This document shows positions 16,756-24,026 of a stretch of DNA of 24,026 bases, piece after piece. A model generated the notes under the pieces. It made no database searches, was not told the DNA's origin, and saw only the letters and a list, made by a program, of their open reading frames with translations. Made by a program: the position numbers and the translations under genes. The stretch is from NCBI GenBank assembly GCA_964406575.1, contig CAYOSH010000047.1, positions 1-24,026 of the forward strand. Direction: 5' to 3'. Source of the stretch: WTAW01 sp964406575. GTDB taxonomy: Bacteria > Acidobacteriota > Aminicenantia > Aminicenantales > Aminicenantaceae. How positions within the stretch are numbered: position 1 is the first letter of the stretch; each line of letters opens with the position of its first letter.

Positions 16756-19700
16756 CAATATTCGGACATACGTCTGTAGAATGCATATCTCTCTTCGGCC
16801 TCTGTAGCTGCCTGGGCGAAGAGTTTTTCGGCGATTTCCGGGTACTGCTGGGTAAGTGTACGATAGCGGATCTCGTTCGCCAGAAATTTCTCGTAATCGA
16901 GTTTGGGCTCTTTGGAATCCAAGACGAGAGGATTTTTGCCTTCTCTGGCGAGTAACGGGTTGTATCTGTAGAGGATCCAATAACCCGTATCGATGGCCAG
17001 CTTTTCTTCAGCCTGTGTGTATCGCATGTCGAATCCGTGATTGATGCAGGGAGAATAGGCAATGATCAAAGACGGTCCGTTGTAGGCTTCTGCTTCAAGA
17101 AGTGCTTTCAGCGTCTGATTCTGATTGGCTCCCATGGCGATCCCCGCCACATAGACATACCCGTAAGTCATGGCCATAAGGCCGAGGTCTTTCTTTTTCG
17201 TTCGCTTCCCGGCCGCAGCAAATTTGGCAACGGATCCCTTAGGCGTGGCTTTTGAAGCTTGTCCTCCTGTGTTCGAGTACACCTCTGTATCCAAAACCAG
17301 GATATTGATATTGCGATTCATGGCCAGGACATGGTCCAGACCGCCGTACCCAATATCGTAAGCCCATCCATCTCCGCCGACGGACCAGACACTCTTATCA
17401 ACGAGATAATCCTGCAGTTCCTCGATTTTCTCCAGAATAGGTTTGGTCTTTCCATTGCTTTTGGACAGGGCTTCAGGGATCGCTGCTTTGACTTTCTGCG
17501 CAGCTTCTTTGGCCGCATCGTCTACCGAATTCCAAAGCTCTTTGCTCCTCTGCAAAGCCTGAGACAGTGCGGGAGTAATTCCTATTTCGAGCAAACGATC
17601 GATATTATAAAGGAGCTGTTCTCTGTTGGCATCGACAGCCAGGCGCATTCCGAAGCCATATTCGGCATTGTCCTCGAACAGAGAGTTTGCCCATGTGGGA
17701 CCCCGTCCCCGCTTATCCTTGCAGTAAGGCATCGTAGGAAAGGTCCCTCCCCAAATGGATGAACACCCTGTTGCATTGGCGATGATCATTCGATCACCAA
17801 AAAGCTGGGTGGCCAGTTTCACATAGGGAGTCTCCCCGCAGCCGCCGCAGGCCCCGCTGAATTCCAGGTAAGGCATGAGAAACTGGCTGCCCTTGATCGT
17901 CTCCCTCTTAACGCCATCAAGCACATTGTAGGGCAATTTCTCAAAGAAATTCTCTTCTTCCTTTGCTTGAGTTGTCCGCAAATCCTCATACGGAAGCATC
18001 TCGATGGCCTTTTCTTTTGAAGGACAGGTCTCATAACAATTCCAACAGCCCACACAATCATCCAGATACACTTGGAGCCTGAATTGTAGATTGCGCTCGT
18101 TTTTTGATTTTGAGTCTACGGTGATAAATCCATTGGGTGCATTCGCAAGATCTTTAGGGTCGATCTGTTTCGCCCTAATTGCTGCATGAGGGCAGACCAA
18201 GGAACACTGGTTACACTGGATGCAGTTCTCGGGTATCCAATGGGGGACTTCCGGAGCCACACCGCGTTTTTCCAGCCGTGTCGTACCAGAAGGAACCTGG
18301 CCATCAAAGGGCATCTTGGAGACTGGGATCGCGTCGCCTTCGAATCGCATGACAGGCAAGATCACTTCTTTGGCGAAGTCACCCGCATCGTCGGGAATCA
18401 ATTTTGGTGGAGCAGCTGATTTTGTGATCTTATCCGGAATGGGTACTTCTCTGACCGCAGCCACGGCCTTATCCACTGCAGCCCAATTCATTTTCACAAT
18501 GTTTTCGCCCTTGGATAAGAATGTTTTTTTGATCGCGTTCTTGATGAGCTTGATCGCCTCATCTTCTAGTAAAACTCCGGAGATTTTGAAAAAGGCGGCC
18601 TGCATGACCGCACTGATTCGTGCACCCAATCCGACTTCATGGGCGATTTTGAGAGCGTCAATAGTGTAGACTTTGATTTTTTTCTCTATGATCGTTTTCT
18701 GCATATCTTCTGTCAGGTTCTCAAAAACCTCGTCGGCGCTCCATGTAGAATTCAACAAGAAGGTCCCGCCTTCTTTGAGTCCTCTCAAAATATCGTAGCG
18801 ACCTATGTAAGATGCTTTGTGTAGAGCCACAAAGTCGACAGTGTTGAGCAAATATTGGGATTGGATCTTGTCTTTTCCGAATCTCAAATGGGAGATGGTG
18901 ATCCCGCCGGATTTTTTTGAGTCGTACTGGAAATATCCCTGACAGTACATATCTGTGTTATCTCCGATGATCTTGATGGAATTTTTGTTGGCACTCACTG
19001 TTCCATCCGATCCATACCCCCAGAATTTGCAACGAATGGTTCCTTTGGGCTCGGCCTCGATCTCCTCCTTGATTGGGATAGATTTTCCCGTGACGTCATC
19101 CTCGATGCCTACAGTGAACCCGTGAAAACACTTGCCATCGAGATGGTCATACACGGCTTTCACCATGCTCGAAGTGAACTCCTTCGAAGATAGCCCATAC
19201 CGCCCACCGATGATCGTGTAATTTCTGCCAGAGAGAGCGACAACGATATCGAGATAAAGGGGTTCTCCGAGGGACCCCGGCTCTTTGGTCCTATCAAGGA
19301 CAGCGATCTTTTTTACTGTTTCAGGTATAGCGCCAATCAGAGCTTCTGCGGAAAACGGCCGGTAGAGCCGGACCTTGATGGCTCCGACTTTCTCCCCCCT
19401 CCCTGTCAGATAATCAACAGCCTCTTCGACTGTTTCTGTGGACGAACCCATGGAAATGATGATCTTATCCGCATCAGGTGCGCCGATATAATCAAAAAGC
19501 TTATACTGACGGCCGATTTTTGCCGCAAGCTTATCCATATATTCTTGAACAATCGCAGGCGTTACATCATAGAACTTGTTGACTGTTTCTCGACCTTGAA
19601 AGTAAACATCGGGATTCTGAGCGCCCACCTTGATCATTGGCCTTTCTGGATTCATGGCACGCTCCCGGAATGCTCTCACATACTGCATCTCAAGGAGCTC

Positions 19701-20276
19701 GGCCATGAGCTCATAAGGGATCATCTCCACTTTTTGAACCTCATTGGATGTCCGGAATCCATCAAAGAAATGGAGAAACGGGACTTTAGACTTCAAAGTG
19801 GCCAAATGGGCAACAACTGCCAAATCCATGGCCTCCTGGACCGACCCTGATGCCATGAGCGCAAAACCTGTGTTCCTGGCAGACATGACATCCGAATGAT
19901 CGCCAAAAATGGACAGAGACTGACAGGCAAGAGACCGTGCAGACACATGAAACACGGTGGGGAGCATCTCCCCAGCGATCTTGTGCATATTCGGAAGCAT
20001 AAGCATGAGTCCTTGGGATGCCGTGAACGTCGTGGTCAATGCACCCGCAGATAGACTGCCATGGACAGCACCGGAGGCGCCTGCTTCGGACTGCATTTCA
20101 ATCACTCTAAGAGTTTGGCCAAAGATATTTTTTCTTTCCTGAGCAGACCAGGCATCCGCAAGCTCGCCCATGGGTGAGGAGGGAGTGATGGGATAGATGG
20201 CTGCAACTTCGCTAAAGGCGTATGCCACGTGTGTGGCCGCTGTATTGCCTTCGATGGGTTCATGAATCTTCGTCAT
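16755..20276 (-). CDS. nifJ: pyruvate:ferredoxin (flavodoxin) oxidoreductase
   Basis: This 1173-residue enzyme oxidises pyruvate with CoA to acetyl-CoA and CO2 while reducing ferredoxin. The N-terminal pyruvate-binding and transketolase-like region begins MTKIHEPIEGNTAATHVAYA with YPITPSSPMGE. Two ferredoxin-type clusters begin at C685 (CIQCNQCSLVCP) and C741 (CVGCWNCYETCP). The proximal cluster is supplied by CGGCGE, NATGCSS and YSPCINHG. The thiamine diphosphate site is GDGWAYDIGYGG with DTEVYSNTGGQ. All domains of single-chain PFOR are present in order; the C-terminus lacks a long extra domain. AAGGAG lies eight bases before the ATG. It follows recR on the same strand after 66 bases and precedes gntR. 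Confidence 0.97.
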   Translation of the reverse strand: MTKIHEPIEGNTAATHVAYAFSEVAAIYPITPSSPMGELADAWSAQERKNIFGQTLRVIEMQSEAGASGAVHGSLSAGALTTTFTASQGLMLMLPNMHKIAGEMLPTVFHVSARSLACQSLSIFGDHSDVMSARNTGFALMASGSVQEAMDLAVVAHLATLKSKVPFLHFFDGFRTSNEVQKVEMIPYELMAELLEMQYVRAFRERAMNPERPMIKVGAQNPDVYFQGRETVNKFYDVTPAIVQEYMDKLAAKIGRQYKLFDYIGAPDADKIIISMGSSTETVEEAVDYLTGRGEKVGAIKVRLYRPFSAEALIGAIPETVKKIAVLDRTKEPGSLGEPLYLDIVVALSGRNYTIIGGRYGLSSKEFTSSMVKAVYDHLDGKCFHGFTVGIEDDVTGKSIPIKEEIEAEPKGTIRCKFWGYGSDGTVSANKNSIKIIGDNTDMYCQGYFQYDSKKSGGITISHLRFGKDKIQSQYLLNTVDFVALHKASYIGRYDILRGLKEGGTFLLNSTWSADEVFENLTEDMQKTIIEKKIKVYTIDALKIAHEVGLGARISAVMQAAFFKISGVLLEDEAIKLIKNAIKKTFLSKGENIVKMNWAAVDKAVAAVREVPIPDKITKSAAPPKLIPDDAGDFAKEVILPVMRFEGDAIPVSKMPFDGQVPSGTTRLEKRGVAPEVPHWIPENCIQCNQCSLVCPHAAIRAKQIDPKDLANAPNGFITVDSKSKNERNLQFRLQVYLDDCVGCWNCYETCPSKEKAIEMLPYEDLRTTQAKEEENFFEKLPYNVLDGVKRETIKGSQFLMPYLEFSGACGGCGETPYVKLATQLFGDRMIIANATGCSSIWGGTFPTMPYCKDKRGRGPTWANSLFEDNAEYGFGMRLAVDANREQLLYNIDRLLEIGITPALSQALQRSKELWNSVDDAAKEAAQKVKAAIPEALSKSNGKTKPILEKIEELQDYLVDKSVWSVGGDGWAYDIGYGGLDHVLAMNRNINILVLDTEVYSNTGGQASKATPKGSVAKFAAAGKRTKKKDLGLMAMTYGYVYVAGIAMGANQNQTLKALLEAEAYNGPSLIIAYSPCINHGFDMRYTQAEEKLAIDTGYWILYRYNPLLAREGKNPLVLDSKEPKLDYEKFLANEIRYRTLTQQYPEIAEKLFAQAATEAEERYAFYRRMSEY

Positions 20277-20342
20277 GATCGGTTCTCCTTATGAAGCAGT
20301 ATTACAATATTATTATTAAATAAGAGGGTGTAGATTATTGAA

Positions 20343-20948
20343 TTACTCCTTTATCTCTGTTCTTCCTTCCAGCGATTTCTTAATGGTCACTTGATCGGCA
20401 AAATCAATGTCAGAACCGACAGGAAGCCCCATGGCCAATCGCGTCAGCTTGATCTTAAAACCTATGAGTAACTTGACAAGATAATGAGCTGTCGCCTCCC
20501 CTTCCACTGTAGGATTGGTCGCGATGATAATTTCCTTGAAATTTCCCTTCTTGATCCTTTCGATGAGTTTGTCCAGTTTCAGCTCATCGGGGCCAATCCC
20601 CTTCAACGGAGAGAGAGCACCCAAAAGAACATGGTATTTCCCCTTGTATATCCCCGTTTTTTCGATCGACGTGATGTTAAAGGGTTCTTCGACAATACAT
20701 AAAAATTCGTCACTGTATCCGTTATCTGAGCAATATTCACAGGGATCCACATGAGTGAGGCTGTTGCATATCGAGCAGGTGAAGATCTTTTTTTTAGCAT
20801 CCTGGATGGCATTCGTCAGTTTATCCGTTTCTTCCTGGGGAAGGCCGATGAAGTGGAGTGCGATCCTTTGGGCAGATTTTGCCCCGATGCCCGGGATTTT
20901 TTTGATCTCGTTTATGAGGTTGTTCAGAGGATGATCATCCGCAAACAT
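20343..20948 (-). CDS. recR: recombination mediator protein RecR
   Basis: At 201 residues this is a full-length RecR, which works with RecO (and RecF) to load RecA at gaps. A helix-hairpin-helix lies at about 10-40 (IPGIGAKSAQRIALHFI). The zinc finger uses C58, C61, C70 and C73 (CSIC...CEYC). A Toprim domain follows, with CIVEEPFNI and the ATNPTVEGEATAHYL motif near residue 140-155. The start overlaps the ybaB stop by one base (TAATG), as in the widespread dnaX-ybaB-recR operon. Confidence 0.97.
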   Translation of the reverse strand: MFADDHPLNNLINEIKKIPGIGAKSAQRIALHFIGLPQEETDKLTNAIQDAKKKIFTCSICNSLTHVDPCEYCSDNGYSDEFLCIVEEPFNITSIEKTGIYKGKYHVLLGALSPLKGIGPDELKLDKLIERIKKGNFKEIIIATNPTVEGEATAHYLVKLLIGFKIKLTRLAMGLPVGSDIDFADQVTIKKSLEGRTEIKE

Positions 20949-21259
20949 TAAAAGAGTCCTGGAATTTTTAATCCTGCACCCATAGCGCCCAATTTTTCCT
21001 GAAGGGCTTCTTCGACTTTAGCTGTGGCATCATTAAATGCGGCAATGATCAAATCCTGAAGCATCTCCACATCATCCTTATTCACAACTTCAGGGTCGAT
21101 TGTGCAAGAGATCAGGCTTTTATTGCCATCAAGAGTGACTTCGACCATGCCTCCTCCGCTGGAACCTTCGATCCTCATCTCTGCGGTTTCTCTTTGAAGT
21201 TTATCCTGCATGTCTTTGGCCTGTTTGAGCATTTTTTGCAAATTTCCAACGTTTTTCAT
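20948..21259 (-). CDS. ybaB: YbaB/EbfC family nucleoid-associated protein
   Basis: This roughly 103-residue protein belongs to the YbaB/EbfC family of small DNA-binding dimers. It starts MKNVGNLQKMLKQAKDMQDKL, then a coiled-coil helix, the glycine-rich GSSGGGMVEVTLDGN strand region and a C-terminal helical pair. The ATG at 21259 is preferred because a GGGGAGG ribosome-binding sequence precedes it. A GTG five codons earlier (21274) overlaps the dnaX stop as GTGA and could be used by coupled translation; it would add MRGGQ. It sits between dnaX and recR in the usual order. Confidence 0.95.
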   Translation of the reverse strand: MKNVGNLQKMLKQAKDMQDKLQRETAEMRIEGSSGGGMVEVTLDGNKSLISCTIDPEVVNKDDVEMLQDLIIAAFNDATAKVEEALQEKLGAMGAGLKIPGLF

Positions 21260-21270
21260 TTGTCCTCCCC

Positions 21271-22734
21271 TCACTTTTTCTTGCTCTTAATCGGCTCCAC
21301 AGAAAGTATCTGAGCCTTGAAGGTCTCCATGAAATTCTTCACTGTGGGGTCCTTCATCGCGATGTCGACTTCTCTCTCTTTTTTCTTGCTCTTTTCGGTT
21401 TTGGCGGATGAGGACCTTGTCCTGACCTCTTGTTTCGCCGGTTGTGGTTCTTTTTGGACCATTTCCGGCTGTAGGTGTTCAGGCACAACCTCTTCACTCG
21501 GCGATCGATCCGTTGGAGGCTCTGCTCTGTTAGTCTCCGAATATTGGGGCTGTGAGTACTCAGGTGTTCTCGGCGTAGCCGAAGAGGCCTTCATTCCCCT
21601 TTTGATATCCTGAATATCTTTGAGAATATCCTTCAGCGGAACGATCTTTTTGTAAAAACACAATTTCACCAGTAAGGCTTCTAAATAAATCCGAGGATGA
21701 GAAGAAAACTTCAAGTGTTGCTCTCCTTCCTGAAGAGCAACGAGGTATCGCAAAAGTTCATCAATAGAGGCCTTCTTTGAAACGTGCTTTAGGTCTTCCA
21801 TATCCTCTTTGGCGAAAGTAAGGATGTCTTGAGGGTTGGCCATCGTGCGCAAGAGCAGCAGATTCCTGAAATGCTGGATGAGCTCTTTATAGAAAAAGCG
21901 AAGGTCAAAGCCGCTTTCAATGACTCTCTCAATAAGGGCAAATATGTCTTCCGCTTTTTCCTCTAAGATCGCCGTGGAGAACTGAAGAAGAACGTTATGG
22001 CTTATTGTACCCAGGATCTCTTTCAGATCATCATCATTGATGACATCTCCTGAGAAAGCCACAGCCTGATCGAGCAGGCTCAGGACATCTCTAAGGCTGC
22101 CATCGGCAGCGTCTGCGATAAGATTCAAGCCAAAAGGAGAGATGGTGATATTTTCTTTTTTTGTGATATCCAGAAGGTGATTGATGAGCTCCTTTTTGGT
22201 AATTTTTTTGAATTCAAAATGTTGACATCGAGAGACGATCGTAGCCGGGACTTTGTGAAATTCCGTTGTTGCAAAAATGAAGACTGTATGAGCAGGGGGC
22301 TCTTCCAACGTTTTTAACAGCGCGTTAAAAGCCTCACGTGTGAGCATGTGGACTTCGTCGATAATGATAACCTTAGTGCGGCTGTGAATGGGTCTATACT
22401 TCACTCCTTCACGAAGAGAGCGCACTTCATCGATCCCGCGGTTTGAGGCGCCATCGATCTCGAGCACATCGACCGAGCGGTCCTCGTTGATCGACGTACA
22501 GAACTCACATTTGTTGCATGGCGTTGGTGTCGGTCCTTCCTGGCAATTGAGTGCTTTTGCCAGGATGCGAGCGGCCGTTGTTTTTCCGATTCCTCTCATT
22601 CCCGAAAATATGTAGGCCTGTGAGACTCTATTATTTTTGACAGCGTTTTTGAGAGTTTGAACCACAGGCTTCTGACCGATCATTTCTTCAAAAGTCATGG
22701 GCCTGTATTTTCGTGCGTAAATCAAATAGCTCAT
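21271..22734 (-). CDS. dnaX: DNA polymerase III subunit gamma/tau
   Basis: This 487-residue clamp-loader ATPase loads the sliding clamp at replication. Walker A is GMRGIGKT (residues 45-52), a zinc module uses C64, C73, C76 and C79, Walker B/DEAH-like is DEVH at 125-128, and the SRC sensor motif is at 167-169. Domain III follows to about 365. After it comes a proline/glutamine/glutamate-rich linker and a lysine-rich tail. The length is closer to the short gamma form than to full tau. A run of six A within AAG-AAA-AAA-GAG near the end is not in the phase of a classical -1 slippery heptamer. It is first in dnaX-ybaB-recR. Confidence 0.95.
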   Translation of the reverse strand: MSYLIYARKYRPMTFEEMIGQKPVVQTLKNAVKNNRVSQAYIFSGMRGIGKTTAARILAKALNCQEGPTPTPCNKCEFCTSINEDRSVDVLEIDGASNRGIDEVRSLREGVKYRPIHSRTKVIIIDEVHMLTREAFNALLKTLEEPPAHTVFIFATTEFHKVPATIVSRCQHFEFKKITKKELINHLLDITKKENITISPFGLNLIADAADGSLRDVLSLLDQAVAFSGDVINDDDLKEILGTISHNVLLQFSTAILEEKAEDIFALIERVIESGFDLRFFYKELIQHFRNLLLLRTMANPQDILTFAKEDMEDLKHVSKKASIDELLRYLVALQEGEQHLKFSSHPRIYLEALLVKLCFYKKIVPLKDILKDIQDIKRGMKASSATPRTPEYSQPQYSETNRAEPPTDRSPSEEVVPEHLQPEMVQKEPQPAKQEVRTRSSSAKTEKSKKKEREVDIAMKDPTVKNFMETFKAQILSVEPIKSKKK

Positions 22735-22837
22735 TGTGTTCTTAAACGAAAACGATTCCGTATTCGGGCGATTGATTTGTGGTCAGGACTCTGCGTCCCT
22801 TTCTGTAAACCTTATGATATCACATTTCTAGAGGAAA

Positions 22838-22856
22838 ATAAAAAATTATTTTTTAT
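22838..22856. repeat. 19-bp AT-only palindrome
   Basis: ATAAAAAATTATTTTTTAT has perfect 9-bp arms around one central base. It lies about 100 bases before dnaX. A weak AT stem could mark a DNA-bending or binding site; function unknown. Confidence 0.45.
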
Positions 22857-22955
22857 CGGTGAGCATCCCTAAATCCGTGATTATTTGATCACAAATTACC
22901 TTCTTGGGTGCCTCAATTGTGTAGACCGTTTCCCGAATGGAACGAGTCCCGGTAG

Positions 22956-22976
22956 GGTCCGTTCCCCGAACGGACC
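22956..22976. repeat. perfect GC-rich hairpin GGTCCGTTC-CCC-GAACGGACC
   Basis: Nine-base arms pair perfectly around a CCC loop. It adjoins the fourth TGTAGG-type repeat and shares the TTCCCCGAA core of the copies at 471-586, so it is probably part of the same repeat family. No U-tract follows on either strand, which argues against a terminator. Confidence 0.65.
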
Positions 22977-22997
22977 GTTTGGAAAACTGTCCCTACA
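22971..22997 (-). repeat. fourth copy of the TGTAGG REP-like repeat
   Basis: Read on the minus strand the unit starts TGTAGGGACAGTTTTCC and matches the copy at 557-586 at about 19 of 27 positions. It is the most diverged of the four copies seen here, and the only one outside the tRNA-nuoJ gap. Confidence 0.5.
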
Positions 22998-23154
22998 TTG
23001 AAATATATAGCGCCACCGCTGTCCCGGTGTTCTTTTTCGTAATCACTATTAGGGATAATCGAATGCCCCTCCTCACGGATTTAGAAATATTTTTTGAGTT
23101 TATGGGATGTATCCTTTCTAATGAAAGGAGTTGCCTCGGAGGCGTGTCTAGTAT

Positions 23155-24026
23155 ATGTTTTTAAAGATGAGTCAAAAGACAGGCTTGTTCGACATCCACG
23201 CTGCGGTTCTCCTTTTCGGATTGGCAGGTCTTTTCGGAAAATGGCTCCCCATATCCCCTTTGCTCATAGTGCTTGGACGCGTGTTCTTTGCAAGCCTTAC
23301 CCTGGCTTTAATTCTCTTCCTCTCACGACAGGGATTTGCTGTAAACCCTTACAAGATTTATCTCCTTCTTCTTTTTCTCGGATTCATCCTCTCCGTTCAC
23401 TGGGTGTCCTTTTTCCAATCCATCCAGGTCTCGAGTGTGGCTGTAGGTTTGCTCTCCTATTCGACATTTCCCGTGTTTACGACATTTCTTGAACCGATTT
23501 TTTTCAAGGAGAGACTCGTGAAAACAAATGTTTTATTTTCATTCCTCTGTCTTTTCGGCGTCTTTCTAATCATCCCGAATTTTACCATCGATAACACAAC
23601 TTTCCGGGGCGTGTTATGGGGACTTCTCTCGGGTTTCACCTTTGCTATCCTCGCCATTTTCAATAGAAAACTCACGCAAAGACTCTCTCCCTTGACCATT
23701 GCCTTCTATCAGGATTTTTTTGCTATGATTTTCCTGTTTCCCTTTTATTTTCTCTTACGTCCCTCATTATCCAACCAAAGCATCGTGCTCCTCATCATTC
23801 TCGGCACAGTGTGCACGGCCGGTTCCCACACACTCTTTATTAAGGGGTTGAGACGCATCAAAGCCCAAACAGCGAGTATCATCAGCTCCCTGGAGCCAGT
23901 GTATGGTATTCTATTCGCCTCTCTTTTTCTTCACGAAATCCCCTCTCTCAGGACTGTATCAGGGGGGATTCTAATTTTATTGAGCCAGGTTCTCATATTG
24001 ATCGAATTTATTAACATAAAACATTC
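23155..24026 (+). CDS. EamA/DMT-superfamily transporter (3' end outside the window)
   Basis: The frame stays open from 23155 to the last base, about 290 codons. It encodes a very hydrophobic protein with about ten membrane helices arranged as two EamA repeats. The second repeat shows SIISSLEPVYGILFASLFLHE, the hallmark of drug/metabolite transporters; the first has the matching SYSTFPVFTTFLEPIFFKE. Substrate cannot be read from sequence; relatives export amino acids or metabolites. ATG 23155 has GGAGG 12 bases upstream; ATG 23167 is in frame and closer to the usual N-terminus but lacks a ribosome site. An in-frame stop at 23149 limits the start. The end is probably near, since ten helices are complete. 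Confidence 0.85.
   Translation, partial: MFLKMSQKTGLFDIHAAVLLFGLAGLFGKWLPISPLLIVLGRVFFASLTLALILFLSRQGFAVNPYKIYLLLLFLGFILSVHWVSFFQSIQVSSVAVGLLSYSTFPVFTTFLEPIFFKERLVKTNVLFSFLCLFGVFLIIPNFTIDNTTFRGVLWGLLSGFTFAILAIFNRKLTQRLSPLTIAFYQDFFAMIFLFPFYFLLRPSLSNQSIVLLIILGTVCTAGSHTLFIKGLRRIKAQTASIISSLEPVYGILFASLFLHEIPSLRTVSGGILILLSQVLILIEFINIKH

Larger units (their letters stand above)
22865..23086. repeat. MITE-like segment bounded by inverted copies of a 19-bp repeat
   Basis: A unit reading TAATCACGGATTTAGGGAT is found inverted at 22865-22883, direct with a two-base gap at 23040-23056, and direct and partial at 23073-23086. The left copy and the third copy share a perfect 12-bp inverted match (22869-22880 against 23073-23084). 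Between them lie the GC-rich palindrome and the TGTAGG-type repeat. This could be a small non-autonomous element or nested remains of one; no transposase is present. Confidence 0.45.
22735..23154. other. gene-free intergenic region with hairpin and inverted repeats
   Basis: No credible coding frame or RNA gene is seen in these 420 bases between the divergent dnaX and EamA genes. It holds an AT-only palindrome (22838-22856), three copies of a repeat resembling TAATCACGGATTTAGGGAT, a 21-bp GC-rich palindrome (22956-22976) and a fourth copy of the TGTAGG hairpin repeat. Both flanking genes must have promoters here, but none matches consensus well. Confidence 0.7.

Noticed and set aside
21271..21420. 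Programmed frameshift site in dnaX for gamma/tau
   Set aside because: The six-A run is in the wrong phase for a -1 slippery heptamer and lies close to the natural end of the gene, so a frameshift product would differ little.
22956..22976. Bidirectional transcription terminator
   Set aside because: The hairpin is strong but has no T-tract on either side, lies between divergent genes, and shares sequence with the REP-like repeats.

Overview
This window is a chromosomal stretch of an anaerobic or facultative Gram-negative-type bacterium with ordinary Shine-Dalgarno signals and moderate base composition. It holds the membrane arm of respiratory complex I, a type A RNase P RNA, exported M16 peptidases, a glycyl-radical enzyme and pyruvate:ferredoxin oxidoreductase. 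That mix suits a peptide- or amino-acid-fermenting lineage such as Aminicenantota/Acidobacteriota-like bacteria. The phylum guess is inference and weak, since no rRNA or marker alignment was possible.

Layout. 1-653: a doubtful partial reading frame, an initiator tRNA-fMet on the minus strand with a consensus promoter, and three copies of a short hairpin repeat. 654-6392 (+): nuoJKLMN, the membrane arm of NADH dehydrogenase, apparently transcribed from its own promoter without nuoA-I. 6437-8187 (-): an NtrC/NtrX-type sigma-54 response regulator whose reading frame runs 91 nt into the 5' part of rnpB. 8392-11111 (+): two overlapping genes for exported M16 proteins, the first with an intact zinc site, the second without. 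11119-16583 (-): a block of gntR/FCD regulator, a HypD-type activase, a glycyl-radical trans-4-hydroxy-L-proline dehydratase (HypD) and an Xaa-Pro aminopeptidase (PepP-like). 16755-20276 (-): nifJ-type PFOR. 20343-22734 (-): recR, ybaB and dnaX, tightly packed in the transcription order dnaX-ybaB-recR. 22735-23154: a gene-free 420-base region with hairpin repeats. 23155-end (+): an EamA/DMT transporter cut by the window edge.

How the parts may work together. Exported M16 proteases could degrade proteins or peptides outside the cytoplasm. The Xaa-Pro aminopeptidase would attack proline-containing peptides, and HypD would dehydrate released 4-hydroxyproline to pyrroline-5-carboxylate. PFOR would oxidise pyruvate to acetyl-CoA with reduced ferredoxin. 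A near-perfect 22-bp palindrome directly before the gntR-hypD operon is a likely operator. A collagen or hydroxyproline-rich peptide use locus is the most coherent reading of 8.4-16.6 kb; HypD itself is well supported, the wider pathway is inference.

Most unusual observations: the protein/rnpB overlap, the initiator tRNA with a U1-U72 mismatch, the gntR-hypD-pepP arrangement with its palindrome, and two families of small intergenic repeats.
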